A DNA stretch of 64,000 bases from Hoylesella timonensis S9-PR14 (GTDB lineage: Bacteria > Bacteroidota > Bacteroidia > Bacteroidales > Bacteroidaceae). The translations under genes were made by a program, and so were the position numbers. How positions within the stretch are numbered: position 1 is the stretch's first letter; each line of letters begins with the position of its first letter. The DNA lies in NCBI RefSeq assembly GCF_000762405.1, contig NZ_JRPQ01000278.1, positions 1-64,000 on the forward strand. The letters run 5' to 3'. The notes below the pieces were generated by a model. The model did not search any database. It was not told the DNA's origin and saw nothing but the letters and a program-made list of their open reading frames with translations. This document shows positions 1 through 8,789 of the stretch, one piece after another.

Positions 1-69
1 TTTCATAAAAATTTAATGACTATATGCGGTGGTAATTTATAGAACCAGCCTTTATAGCATTTCAAGTTT

Positions 70-120
70 TCAAAACAAGCGAGCCGAAGTGCTTATCACA
101 ATGAAGGCACATCGGCTCGC
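70..120 (-). terminator. Terminator of the dipeptidase gene
   Basis: Perfect 9-bp arms (GCGAGCCGA at 79-87, TCGGCTCGC at 112-120) form a GC-rich hairpin. Read on the minus strand it is followed by TTGTTTTG. It lies about 75 bases past the stop codon of the dipeptidase, as expected for an intrinsic terminator. Confidence 0.7.
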
Positions 121-195
121 TAAAGGTCTTAATGGATAGAATAGTTTGTTCAAATACGTTGTTTTACAAACTTATTCTATTCCATCACACGTTTT

Positions 196-1653
196 TTATT
201 TCGTAGGTACTTCTTCCAAAGCTTGCTTTAAGAATTGCCAGAAAGGCTCTACAGTCTTGATAAGGCAACGCTCTGTCGAGGTATGTGGGCTGCGAATGGT
301 AGGACCAAACGATACCACGTCCAAGTGAGGATATTTGCCTAAGATGATAGAACACTCCAGTCCCGCGTGGTCTACCTGTACGATACCTTCTTCGTTGTTT
401 TGTTCTTTATAAACTTTCAACAGCATTTTGAGTAGTTCACTATCAGGATTTGGATCCCAACCGACATAACTACCACTGAAACTTACTTTCATTCCTGCCA
501 TATTGAAGCAGCTCTGGAGCATTTCAGACACATAGGCTTTCATCTCTTCGCTGGAAGATCGAGCCAATATCTTGAACGTAGCCTTGCCTGCTTCAATATC
601 TATAATGGCTAAGTTTGAAGAAGTTTCTACCACTGAAGGTAAAGAAGGAATCATGCGCTCTACACCATTGTGGCAAGCATAGATAGCAGCTATCAAGTTG
701 TCCTGAATAGGTTCTGGCACTTGTGTCTTTGGCGTTGCAACCTCTTCTACTGTCAATTCGATACCTTTCTCAATATCTCTGTATTCTTCAATGAATTCTT
801 CTTTCCAGTCAGTAGCCAATTCTTTCAGTGCTTCAACATTCTCTTTGGGGAGCGTAAGAACCACTTCGGCTTTGAACGGAATGGCATTGCGCATGTTGCC
901 TCCGTGCCATGTAGCGAGTCTTGCTTCTGTTTGGCGAATGGCATCGTGCACAAAGCGCACCATCAGTTTGTTGGCATTGCCACGACCCTCATGGATTTCC
1001 AAACCAGAGTGTCCGCCACGAAGTCCAGATAATGTTACCTTTACAGCAGCATCTGAGCTATCTGTTGCTACTTCTTTATAATCTAATTCAGCAGTAATAT
1101 CGATGCCGCCTGCACTACCGATGACGAATTTGCCCCAAGTCTCTGAGTCTAAGTTCATCAAGATATCGCCATCCAGTTCTCCTTCTGGCAGGTCATTAGC
1201 ACCAAACATACCTGTTTCCTCGTCAGCAGTAATGAGTCCTTCAATAGGTCCGTGCTTCATTTCTTTGTCTTCCATGACAGCCATGATAGCTGCCACACCC
1301 ATTCCGTTGTCAGCACCCAATGTAGTATTGTTGGCTTTTACCCATTCTCCGTCAATATGTGTTTCGATGGGGTCGGTTTCAAAGTTGTGATGACTCTCTG
1401 GTGCCTTTTGAGGAACCATGTCCATGTGTGCTTGTAAAATCACCGTTTTACGGTTTTCCATGCCTGGTGTTGCAGCTTTTTTCATGACTACATTGTTCGC
1501 TTTGTCGATATAGGCTTCAACACCTGCCTTTTTAGCAAAGTCGAGTAAGAACTGTTGCACTTTCTCCAGATGTCCTGAAGGGCGTGGAACTTGTGTCAAT
1601 GCGTGGAAATTACGCCACACACACGTTGGTTTTAGATTTTTAATTTCACTCAT
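196..1653 (-). CDS. pepD: Aminoacyl-histidine dipeptidase (PepD-like, M20 family)
   Basis: A 485-residue zinc peptidase of the M20/PepD type, which cleaves Xaa-His and other dipeptides in the cytoplasm. The metal-binding pattern is visible: HMDMV at residues 76-80, the bridging Asp in TLGADNGMG near 115, and the catalytic Glu pair in TADEETG near 144-148. Length matches the family (about 485). There is no signal peptide. The start MSEIKNLKP fits the family N-terminus. It is followed by a terminator hairpin and preceded by an 81-base gap to the next gene on the same strand, so it may be a separate unit. The family is clear; the preferred peptide substrate is not shown by the sequence. Confidence 0.93.
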   Translation of the reverse strand: MSEIKNLKPTCVWRNFHALTQVPRPSGHLEKVQQFLLDFAKKAGVEAYIDKANNVVMKKAATPGMENRKTVILQAHMDMVPQKAPESHHNFETDPIETHIDGEWVKANNTTLGADNGMGVAAIMAVMEDKEMKHGPIEGLITADEETGMFGANDLPEGELDGDILMNLDSETWGKFVIGSAGGIDITAELDYKEVATDSSDAAVKVTLSGLRGGHSGLEIHEGRGNANKLMVRFVHDAIRQTEARLATWHGGNMRNAIPFKAEVVLTLPKENVEALKELATDWKEEFIEEYRDIEKGIELTVEEVATPKTQVPEPIQDNLIAAIYACHNGVERMIPSLPSVVETSSNLAIIDIEAGKATFKILARSSSEEMKAYVSEMLQSCFNMAGMKVSFSGSYVGWDPNPDSELLKMLLKVYKEQNNEEGIVQVDHAGLECSIILGKYPHLDVVSFGPTIRSPHTSTERCLIKTVEPFWQFLKQALEEVPTK

Positions 1654-1734
1654 AGTATTTAAATTTATGGAGTTTCAGCTGTCATGTAATTCTACATTTA
1701 GCTAACTGCTCCAGATGAAAAAATGCACTGTTTG

Positions 1735-2760
1735 TTATGTTTCGTCAGTAAACTGTAGGTTGCCAGCTTTCACTGATTTTAGTCTTTTTTGTGTGAATGA
1801 TAGCATTATCCACGCATAAATGCCCAATACCGCCACGAGCAATGTTTGCACCGAGTGTACAATGAGCACAAAGTACAAGGCGTCTGTATCGGCAACACCG
1901 TACAGAATGAGCATGGTTTTCACGGCAAAGTGCCATGGCCCTGCACCGTTTGGCGTGGGTACGATGACCGCAATCGACCCCACGATGAAGGTAACTAATG
2001 CACACGACAGTCCTAAGTGAGCCGTTGCCTCAAAGCAATAGAAGGTGAGATAGTAGTGCAGGAAATAGCACAACCATATTGCCAAGGTAAAAATCAGGAA
2101 CAAAGGGATGTTCTTTACTTTTCGTAAAGAGGTGATTCCTTGCCCTATATCGTGCAACGTCGTTTTCACCTTATTATATATAGACAATTTTTTCGCTAAG
2201 AAGAACACCAATATCAATACGGCTACGGCACATATAGCCGTTACGATGTAACCAGCAGTGGAAAACTGTTGGAGGATAGTATCTACGTTTGTACCCGTAT
2301 GGATAAAGAAGGTGTCGAAAATCTTGATTTGTGCAATGAAGGTCAGCACGGTAATGAACAGTACCAATATGGAGTCAATGACCCGCTCGGTGACTACCGT
2401 TCCCAAGGCTTTGGGAAACGAAACGTTGTCGTAGCGGTTCAACACACCACATCTGGCAAACTCGCCTATGCGTGGAATCACTAAACTAACGGCATACGAA
2501 AGGAACACAGCATTGAGTCTGACCGATGTTCTGGAACGTTCACCTAAAGGCTCTAATGTTTGTTTCCAACGCCAACCTCTGAAAGCTTCTGCCAAGATTC
2601 CAAACGGAAAGGACAGCCACATCCATGTCCAGTCCATCTCTTCAAGCACTACATTCTTGATGAGTTGGAAATCAAAATCGCGATACATCCAAAATAGTAT
2701 AGCACTACCCAATAGTAAGGATAAGGCAATATTGACAGTTTGATGATTGAACAGTTTCAT
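1735..2760 (-). CDS. Flippase-like membrane protein (lysylphosphatidylglycerol synthase TM family)
   Basis: A 341-residue multi-pass inner-membrane protein. It resembles the transmembrane half of MprF and the UPF0104/AglD-type family, whose members move or modify lipids. Visible features are about eight hydrophobic segments, the family-like stretch IPRIGEFARCGVL near residues 95-107 and PTPNGAGPWHF near 269-279. The soluble lysyl-transferase domain of MprF is absent, so it should not aminoacylate lipid by itself. A consensus promoter lies 122 bases upstream. No neighbour points to the substrate; the family call is firm and the function is open. Confidence 0.85.
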   Translation of the reverse strand: MKLFNHQTVNIALSLLLGSAILFWMYRDFDFQLIKNVVLEEMDWTWMWLSFPFGILAEAFRGWRWKQTLEPLGERSRTSVRLNAVFLSYAVSLVIPRIGEFARCGVLNRYDNVSFPKALGTVVTERVIDSILVLFITVLTFIAQIKIFDTFFIHTGTNVDTILQQFSTAGYIVTAICAVAVLILVFFLAKKLSIYNKVKTTLHDIGQGITSLRKVKNIPLFLIFTLAIWLCYFLHYYLTFYCFEATAHLGLSCALVTFIVGSIAVIVPTPNGAGPWHFAVKTMLILYGVADTDALYFVLIVHSVQTLLVAVLGIYAWIMLSFTQKRLKSVKAGNLQFTDET

Positions 2761-2881
2761 AAAGTGCTATTAACGAATTTGGAGTAACATGCAACTACGC
2801 ATTTTCTATCTTATGCAAAAAGAATACGAGCCGAACGCAATCAGGCTTGCCTGAATTTGCTAAGGCGAAGTTTCTTTTATG

Positions 2882-2913
2882 CAAATTTACAGTAATTTGC
2901 GAGGATATCCAAA
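2882..2913 (-). promoter_or_regulatory. Bacteroidota promoter for the flippase-like gene
   Basis: On the minus strand a TTTG (-33, at 2913-2910) and TAAATTTG (-7, at 2889-2882) are separated by 20 bases, which matches the TTTG-N19/20-TAnnTTTG consensus. The predicted leader of about 115 nt contains a TCAGGC-AA-GCCTGA dyad. Confidence 0.65.
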
Positions 2914-3005
2914 TAAATAAAAAGCTTTTTACGGATGTTTTTCTACCGGTTTCTTTGATTTGTATCAACAAAACGGGGTAAAAATGGGTAGAATGTGCTA
3001 AATTG

Positions 3006-3037
3006 TTTGCGCACACAGTTAATTGTCCCTATCTTTG
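3006..3037 (+). promoter_or_regulatory. Consensus promoter of the 29-codon ORF
   Basis: TTTG at 3006-3009, 20-base spacer and TATCTTTG at 3030-3037: a full match to the Bacteroidota housekeeping promoter. Transcription should begin near 3044, about 45 bases before the small ORF. Confidence 0.75.
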
Positions 3038-3088
3038 CATCGACAATAAGAAAAAGGATAACAAATTAAAAAGAAAGGTAAAAAGATT

Positions 3089-3178
3089 ATGGTAACAATT
3101 ATGACTTTAGCTGTTGTAGCGATAACTGTCGCACAAGCTATTCATTTAGGAAACAAGATTAACTTCAAGAGCAAGTAA
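3089..3178 (+). CDS. Small membrane peptide, 29 residues, unknown function
   Basis: ATG to TAA encodes 29 residues: MVTIMTLAVVAITVAQAI, then HLGNKINFKSK. The first 18 residues form one hydrophobic segment and the tail is polar and basic, as in small single-pass membrane peptides. An A/G-rich stretch (AAGAAAGG) lies about 10 bases before the ATG. A consensus promoter lies upstream and a hairpin with a T tract downstream, so the ORF fills its own transcription unit of about 220 nt. I do not recognise a family. The transcript could instead act as a small RNA with an incidental ORF, but the promoter-ORF-terminator arrangement favours a real gene. Confidence 0.55.
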   Translation: MVTIMTLAVVAITVAQAIHLGNKINFKSK

Positions 3179-3231
3179 ATCTTGTCTTTCCTTTTTAGAA
3201 AGAAAAAATTTTTAGTTTAACATATCAGAGG

Positions 3232-3261
3232 GGTTGTGTCGGTGTCGGCATAACCTTTTTT
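3232..3261 (+). terminator. Intrinsic terminator of the small-peptide unit
   Basis: GGTTGTG (3232-3238) pairs with CATAACC (3249-3255), seven pairs including one G-U, across a 10-base loop. A run of six T follows. It lies 54 bases after the small ORF. Confidence 0.75.
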
Positions 3262-3680
3262 CATTTTCGATTGTTTGGAGTAAGAAAAGGAAAAAGGTTT
3301 TTGCACATTAACCGTCCTTTGTTTTGTAAGAAAACTTTACCATTTAACCCTCTGAATACTTGCGTTATAGTCCACTTACCCATATTTTATCTGAAATATC
3401 GCAAAATTTTAAGTGTTTGATTATCAATTGTTTGTGTTTTTATGTTGAAATTTTGCGACCTTGAAGCATTCATTTAGTGGTGTTGATGCATGGAGATAAG
3501 CAGATTATTTGCGATAGATAACGGTGTTGAAACATTGTTTCAGCACGGTTAAGTCATGTTTCTATCAAAAGAATGAGCTGTTTTTAGGTAAAAAACTCCA
3601 ATCTTATCCTCTTTTTAATTCTATTATAAAGAAAACTCAGATAAAAATAATAGCGATTTTGTAAATTAAATTCAGTGGAA
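3262..3680. other. Gene-free stretch with two inverted repeats
   Basis: No convincing ORF in 419 bases. It holds an 11-bp perfect inverted repeat (TCGCAAAATTT at 3399-3409 and its complement at 3448-3457, spacer about 38) and a compact hairpin with 10-pair arms around a 3-base loop (3524-3546). Neither is followed by a T tract. It lies past the terminator of the small unit and past the 3' end of dnaX, so it is not an obvious upstream region for any gene. Confidence 0.5.
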
Positions 3681-5462
3681 TTAGCTTAATTCCAAACCTA
3701 AGTTATGACAAAGTTTGTCCAGTTGTGGGTTCTCTTTTTTGAGCAGTTCAAAGATTTCACGCTTCGAGTAAATCTTCGTCACTTCCTGCGCTTCTGCCAG
3801 TCGAAAAGAGAGTAATAGGCTGTTGTTTTGAAGTAGCATGCGTAGGGTTGCCTGAATCTTGCCTTTGATGTCCTGCAACTGCTTCAATAGGATATCGTTT
3901 TCGATGACCACTTCTACCTGTGGAAACGTGGTGATTTGAGGAAGAAGATTCTTCATTCTTTGGGATAAACCTATCTTTTCTGGTGGCATTCGGTTGCACA
4001 TCACGTTCCACTGTATCCTCAACTCTTCGTTGCTAAAAGTTGTGCTTGCAGAAGTTGTTTGCTGTTGGGTTTCTGGCTGATGAACCTCTTTTGTAGAATC
4101 TTTCCGTAGACTCTTGAACGAAACACCTAAGTCAGAGAATTTTAGACGTGGTCTTGCAGTTTGAGTGCTTGTCGCAGTTTGTACATTCGTATCTTTCTTC
4201 TCGAATGCAGAAGAGAGTTGAGAGTGGGAGGCATTTACTGGAGACACCTTGCTGGTCTCTAAGCCTACCACCTGTTGTGTTGTCTCTCCGTCCTTCACGG
4301 GAGCCAACTTTTTGAACAAGGATTTTAAGCGTTTGGGGCTATGCCCCACACCCGCGGGAGTGTCATCGGGCTGCGTAATTTGAGCTATTTGTATCAAGGT
4401 AATCTCTACCAGTAAGCGTTTGTTGCTGCTTTGTCGATAGTTGATGTCGCATTGATTGAGTAATTTCAGAGCTTGGTACAAGAAAGTCGTAGGGCATTTC
4501 TTTGCTTGTTCTTCATATTTTTGGCGTTGTTGCTGGCTTACCTCTAATAAGGGAAGCGTTTGTGCATCCTTTGCCATGAGTACATTCCTGATGTGTGATG
4601 CCAATCCGTTAATGAAGTGACCTCCCGCAAAGCCTTTGGCAATGATGCTGTTGAGTAGGAGCATCGCATCGCTCACTTTGTTTTGAAGGCATAGGTCTAC
4701 AATGTTGAAATAATTATCCGTATCAAGTACATTGAGGTCTTCTGTCACTTTAGCATACGTAATGTTGCCTTGACAAAAACTGGCAGCTTGATCAAAAACC
4801 GATAAAGCGTCGCGCATGCCACCGTCTGCCTTTTCTGCAATGATATTGAGTGCCTCGTCTTCGTAAGTAATTCCTTCCTTTTCGGCAACTTTTTTGAGAT
4901 GATTGATGATGTCGTTCGTCGTCATGCGTTCGAAATCATAAATCTGACAGCGTGACAATATCGTTGGCAAAATCTTATGTTTCTCGGTAGTCGCCAAGAT
5001 AAAAATAACGTGAGCGGGCGGCTCTTCCAGCGTTTTCAGAAACGCATTGAATGCCGATGTGGAGAGCATGTGTACCTCGTCGATGATGAACACCTTGTAC
5101 TTACCAACCTGAGGCGGTATGCGCGTCTGGTCCATGAGCGATTTGATGTTCTCCACGGAGTTGTTACTGGCAGCGTCAAGTTCAAAGATATTGTATGATC
5201 TTTGTTCGTTGAAGGCTTTGCAACTCTCACATTCGTTGCAGGCTTCGCCATCTGCTGTGGGGTGCAGGCAGTTGATTGCTTTGGCAAAAATGCGAGCGCA
5301 AGTTGTTTTACCTACGCCACGAGGACCGCAAAAAAGGTAGGCGTGTGCCAGCTTTCCGCTTTTTACGGCATTTTTAAGAGTGGTGATGAGCGCTGTTTGT
5401 CCTACCACTGTGTCAAACGAAGTGGGGCGATATTTGCGCGCAGATACAATATAATCTTTCAT
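3681..5462 (-). CDS. dnaX: DNA polymerase III subunit gamma/tau
   Basis: A 593-residue clamp-loader ATPase that loads the beta sliding clamp at replication forks. Walker A GPRGVGKTT is at residues 46-54, the zinc-binding cysteines at about 65, 75, 78 and 81, and Walker B IIDEVH near 126-131. The AAA+ and clamp-loader domains fill the first 370 residues. A low-complexity Gln/Thr/Ser linker and a tau-like C-terminus follow. I chose the start MKDYIVSARKYRP: the 17 codons before it are not family-like, and a minus-strand TATCTTTG (-7 box, 5490-5483) falls within them. A delta' gene (holB) lies elsewhere in the window. Confidence 0.95.
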   Translation of the reverse strand: MKDYIVSARKYRPTSFDTVVGQTALITTLKNAVKSGKLAHAYLFCGPRGVGKTTCARIFAKAINCLHPTADGEACNECESCKAFNEQRSYNIFELDAASNNSVENIKSLMDQTRIPPQVGKYKVFIIDEVHMLSTSAFNAFLKTLEEPPAHVIFILATTEKHKILPTILSRCQIYDFERMTTNDIINHLKKVAEKEGITYEDEALNIIAEKADGGMRDALSVFDQAASFCQGNITYAKVTEDLNVLDTDNYFNIVDLCLQNKVSDAMLLLNSIIAKGFAGGHFINGLASHIRNVLMAKDAQTLPLLEVSQQQRQKYEEQAKKCPTTFLYQALKLLNQCDINYRQSSNKRLLVEITLIQIAQITQPDDTPAGVGHSPKRLKSLFKKLAPVKDGETTQQVVGLETSKVSPVNASHSQLSSAFEKKDTNVQTATSTQTARPRLKFSDLGVSFKSLRKDSTKEVHQPETQQQTTSASTTFSNEELRIQWNVMCNRMPPEKIGLSQRMKNLLPQITTFPQVEVVIENDILLKQLQDIKGKIQATLRMLLQNNSLLLSFRLAEAQEVTKIYSKREIFELLKKENPQLDKLCHNLGLELS

Positions 5463-5482
5463 TATAAGGGATATTAGTGGTG

Positions 5483-5490
5483 CAAAGATA
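5483..5490 (-). promoter_or_regulatory. -7 box of the dnaX promoter
   Basis: TATCTTTG on the minus strand, about 20 bases before the chosen dnaX start. The -33 region is a poor match. Confidence 0.5.
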
Positions 5491-5585
5491 ACAAAAAGAT
5501 TACAGATGTTCACATGGGGTAACTGTTTATTTGTTAATTAGATAAAATTCTGAATAAGACATTTTTCGATTCCGATTATATTCAC

Positions 5586-5593
5586 TATTTTTG
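5586..5593 (+). promoter_or_regulatory. -7 box of the divIC-like gene
   Basis: TATTTTTG with a T-rich -33 region (TTTTTC near 5562). It leaves a leader of only about 10-15 nt before the TTG or GTG start. Confidence 0.45.
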
Positions 5594-5609
5594 CAACATA
5601 TTATAATTA

Positions 5610-5957
5610 TTGCTTGTGAGTCGGTTCAATATCATACTGAGTTTTATCAGTCATTATAAATATCTGATAGTCATTGTCGGAGGTATTCTTATTGTTGGAT
5701 TTCTTGATGAAAATAGTTTCTTAAAGCGTGTCCAATTGGAATGGCAAATAAGTGATTTGAAAGCAGAGATTGAGAAATATAGTATTCAAAACGAAATCAG
5801 CACTCAAAAGCTGCGTGAGCTAAAGCGCAATCCCAATGCTATCAAGAAAATCGCCCGCGAAAACTATTTCATGAAAGCCGATGATGAAGATATTTTTGTG
5901 CTGAGTGACGACCAAGCAACACAACAATCAAAATCTACAGATGAAGCAACTGAGTAA
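5610..5957 (+). CDS. Septum formation initiator (FtsB/DivIC-like)
   Basis: A 115-residue bitopic division protein. One transmembrane segment (about residues 15-33, YLIVIVGGILIVGF) is followed by a coiled coil rich in Lys/Glu/Gln, then the motif LKRNPNAIKKIARENYFM typical of the DivIC/FtsB family. Such proteins bridge FtsL and FtsQ at the division site. The start is uncertain: TTG at 5610 or GTG at 5616; no ATG gives a full-length product. The -7 promoter box ends 16 bases upstream. Its end overlaps the next gene by 17 bases, so the two are probably translated from one message. Confidence 0.85.
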   Translation: MLVSRFNIILSFISHYKYLIVIVGGILIVGFLDENSFLKRVQLEWQISDLKAEIEKYSIQNEISTQKLRELKRNPNAIKKIARENYFMKADDEDIFVLSDDQATQQSKSTDEATE

Positions 5958-6351
5958 AGTTCAGAGTATTTTATTTCTTTCTGGCGGTGCGATGATGGTT
6001 ATCGGAGCAGGCTGTTTCGCCTTTATGTGGCAACAACACATTGTGTGTTGGATCTATTTATTAGGAGCTTTGCTCTTTGGTGTCATACAAATGATGCAAA
6101 CGTATGAAGGGAGTTCGCTCACTGTGAAACGTCTAAAAAAAATCATGACCTTTGCAGATGTGCTTTTCATACTATCTGGTTTGCTCATGGTGGATATGGT
6201 ATTCCAATTTTTTAAGGCAGCCTTTTCCAACTATCTCACCTATTATCAACTTGTTTATAATAAATGGGTCGTCCTTCTTTTGGTTGCTGCGCTGCTGGAA
6301 ATGTACACCATGCATCGGATAGGGCATGAACTATCCAAGGCGAAGTCGTAG
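5941..6351 (+). CDS. Small four-helix membrane protein of unknown function
   Basis: A 136-residue membrane protein starting MKQLSKVQSILFL, inside the end of the divIC-like gene. Four hydrophobic segments are visible: about residues 8-28, 34-50, 65-85 and 100-120. The tail is short and charged (HRIGHELSKAKS). I recognise no catalytic motif. The overlap with a division gene suggests co-expression, and orthologues may follow divIC in related genomes, but that is inference. The start is set by the overlap and by the position of the first hydrophobic helix. Confidence 0.7.
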   Translation: MKQLSKVQSILFLSGGAMMVIGAGCFAFMWQQHIVCWIYLLGALLFGVIQMMQTYEGSSLTVKRLKKIMTFADVLFILSGLLMVDMVFQFFKAAFSNYLTYYQLVYNKWVVLLLVAALLEMYTMHRIGHELSKAKS

Positions 6352-6415
6352 ACCTTGTTGTATTCCCAAAAAATACTAAAAGCAAAGGTAGTCATGATAA
6401 ATTGCCTTAAATATT

Positions 6416-6445
6416 TTTGTTCGTCCGCAATACATATTATCTTTG
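6416..6445 (+). promoter_or_regulatory. Promoter of the DUF4369 lipoprotein / pyrC unit
   Basis: TTTG at 6416-6419 and TATCTTTG at 6438-6445 with an 18-base spacer. It predicts a leader of about 150 nt before the ATG at 6600, longer than usual here. Confidence 0.6.
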
Positions 6446-6599
6446 CATATGATAGACGACTTTCCGACATTGAAATCCAGCGCAGTGAATATCGATTGGT
6501 GTCATCTTTAACGAACATAGTAACAGACAATATCGGTTTTCATACTGTTGGGTTGAAATCTCTACTCGTCTAAATTACAACTGCTTTAAGAAAACATAT

Positions 6600-7397
6600 A
6601 TGAATAAAACCTTATACCTACTTATCGCTGTATTAGCTTTTACCTCTTGTGCTAATACGTATAATATCCAAGGTTCATCGAATGTAACCGACTTGGATGG
6701 TCGAATGTTGTATCTGAAGGTACTGGAAAACAATGATTTTAAGAGTGTTGACTCCAGTGATGTCATTCATGGACAGTTCCATTTTACGGGTCATATCGAT
6801 ACTGCTCGTATGGCAAATATCTTCATGGACAATGAGAGCGTGCTGACATTTGTATTGGAAGAAGGCGATATCAACATCAAAATCAACAACACGCAGCAAA
6901 CAGTCAGTGGCACACCATTGAATGAGAAGTTATTTAAGTTCTTCAAAGAGTACAATCAACTTAAAAACCGGGAAGCTGAGTTGGTGCATAAACATGACCA
7001 AGCCATTATGAATGGTAGTGATATGGCTTTAGTTAATGCCGAACTGAATGCGGAGGCAGCCAAGTTAAGTCAAAAAGAAGACCATTTAGTAACAACGTTT
7101 GTCACCGATAATTTCGATAATGTTTTAGGACCGGGTGTTTTCTTTATGGTCACTATTGGTAATCAATATCCTGAATTAACTCCATGGATAGAGGACATCA
7201 TGAGTAAAGCTACAGATCAATTTAAGAACGATCCGTATGTCAAGGACTATTATCAGAAAGCATTGGAGAATGAGCAAATCATGAATGGAATGAAAGAAAT
7301 GCCTGCTGCGGTTAATCAAATTCCATCCAATGCACAGCAACTGCCACCGCCAGCTTCGCCTGCTGATTTGGCAAAACCGTCTGAACCAAAAGAGTAA
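6600..7397 (+). CDS. DUF4369-domain lipoprotein
   Basis: A 265-residue predicted lipoprotein: short signal peptide with the lipobox Cys at residue 17 (LAFTSC). Residues 20-115 look like DUF4369, the beta-rich domain normally found N-terminal to an AhpC/TSA thioredoxin fold in Bacteroidota. Here the thioredoxin domain and its CxxC are missing. A charged helical region (about 115-170) and a Pro-rich tail (QQLPPPASPADLAKP) follow instead. Function is unknown; it is probably anchored in the periplasm. pyrC begins 14 bases downstream, so the two are likely co-transcribed. Confidence 0.75.
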   Translation: MNKTLYLLIAVLAFTSCANTYNIQGSSNVTDLDGRMLYLKVLENNDFKSVDSSDVIHGQFHFTGHIDTARMANIFMDNESVLTFVLEEGDINIKINNTQQTVSGTPLNEKLFKFFKEYNQLKNREAELVHKHDQAIMNGSDMALVNAELNAEAAKLSQKEDHLVTTFVTDNFDNVLGPGVFFMVTIGNQYPELTPWIEDIMSKATDQFKNDPYVKDYYQKALENEQIMNGMKEMPAAVNQIPSNAQQLPPPASPADLAKPSEPKE

Positions 7398-7411
7398 AAA
7401 CATTATTTTTC

Positions 7412-8734
7412 ATGGCAATCTTTATACATGGTGGTACATTAGTCAACGAGGGTAGGGTCTTTCGAGGCTCTATCATCATCGAAAAGGATTGTATCACCCA
7501 CATTGTTCCAGAAGATCAACAACTCTGTGGCAATGATTATCAAGTGATAGATGCTACGGGATGTTTTGTTATTCCGGGTGTGATTGATGAACATGTACAT
7601 TTTAGAGAGCCAGGATTGACAGCAAAGGCTGATATTGAAACAGAGAGTAGGGCAGCTGCTTATGGTGGAGTAACTTCGTTTTTCGACATGCCGAACACCG
7701 TTCCTCAAACGACTTCGTTGGAGGCTTTGCAGCAAAAACACGAATTGGCACAGCGAAACAGTCACATCAATTACACTTTCTTTTTTGGTGCTTCCAATAC
7801 CAATGCTGACCTGTTTTCACAACTTAATCCACATATCGTGCCTGGCATAAAGTTGTTTATGGGTGCCAGTACGGGAAATATGTTGGTAGATAGAAGTGAT
7901 GTCTTAACGAAAATCTTTCGCACTGCACCCCTTCCAGTCATGACACACTGTGAGGACACCGAGCTAATTCGTCGTAACACGACTGCCTTTAAGGCAAAGT
8001 TTGGCGACGATCCTGCCATGAAATACCATCCATTGATTCGTAGTGAAGAGGCTTGTTATCAGTCTACAGCTTTGGCTGTGCGTCTTGCCAAGAAATATGG
8101 AACTCGTCTTCACGTGGCTCACCTAACTACAGCAAGAGAGTTAGAACTGTTTGGCGAGCAAGAAAATATTACGGCAGAAGCGGTGATAGCGCATTTGATG
8201 TTCTCGGAAGAAGATTATTCAAGATTGGGAAGCATGATAAAATGTAACCCTGCTGTCAAGCAAAAAGCTGACCGACAGGCACTGCGAGCCGCTTTGACCA
8301 ATGGAAAAATATACACCATCGGCACCGATCATGCGCCTCATCTGCTTAAAGATAAAGAAGGAGGAAGTTGTAAAGCCGCTTCTGGTATGCCCATGATACA
8401 GTTCTCGCTGCCTGCGATGTTAGGGTTGGTAGATGAGGGCGTACTCACCATTGACCGTCTTGTTGCATTGATGTGTCATCATCCAGCCCAATTGTTTGAA
8501 GTGAATGATCGTGGTTTTTTACGTGAAAACTACAAGGCAGACATCACAATAGTAAAACCGCATACCCCTTGGACGGTGACCGAGGATGTGATTCAGAGTA
8601 AATGTAAATGGAGTCCAATGTTGGGACATACTTTCCATTGGAAGGTTATGCAAACCATTTGTAACGGTCACATTATCTATAATAACGGTCAATTTGATAA
8701 TAACTATCGTGGCGAAGCCTTGCGTTTCAGGTAG
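7412..8734 (+). CDS. pyrC: Dihydroorotase
   Basis: A 440-residue amidohydrolase that closes carbamoyl-aspartate to dihydroorotate in pyrimidine synthesis. Visible motifs: the metal-binding HVHFREPG (residues 61-68), FDMPNT with the substrate-binding Asn (95), GIKLFMGAS (Lys147), HCED (His179), HVAHLTT (His234, His237) and GTDHAPH (Asp306). Length and the HxHFREPG form indicate the class I type. Allantoinase is the main alternative, but the MPNT/GTDHAPH context and Bacteroidota gene content favour dihydroorotase. It follows the DUF4369 lipoprotein by 14 bases. Confidence 0.9.
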   Translation: MAIFIHGGTLVNEGRVFRGSIIIEKDCITHIVPEDQQLCGNDYQVIDATGCFVIPGVIDEHVHFREPGLTAKADIETESRAAAYGGVTSFFDMPNTVPQTTSLEALQQKHELAQRNSHINYTFFFGASNTNADLFSQLNPHIVPGIKLFMGASTGNMLVDRSDVLTKIFRTAPLPVMTHCEDTELIRRNTTAFKAKFGDDPAMKYHPLIRSEEACYQSTALAVRLAKKYGTRLHVAHLTTARELELFGEQENITAEAVIAHLMFSEEDYSRLGSMIKCNPAVKQKADRQALRAALTNGKIYTIGTDHAPHLLKDKEGGSCKAASGMPMIQFSLPAMLGLVDEGVLTIDRLVALMCHHPAQLFEVNDRGFLRENYKADITIVKPHTPWTVTEDVIQSKCKWSPMLGHTFHWKVMQTICNGHIIYNNGQFDNNYRGEALRFR

Positions 8735-8789
8735 TCATTGCGCCAGTGGTTTTATGTCTTTATACTCCCTTGGGGGCTAAAATAAAGCT

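Noticed and set aside
2838-2851. TCAGGC dyad in the flippase leader as an operator
   Set aside because: Only 6-bp arms, position inside the predicted leader, and no known regulator matches it.
6447-6599. Small ORF in the long leader of the DUF4369 gene
   Set aside because: The first ATG after the promoter gives a frame of only about 20 codons with no hydrophobic or conserved feature; kept as leader sequence.
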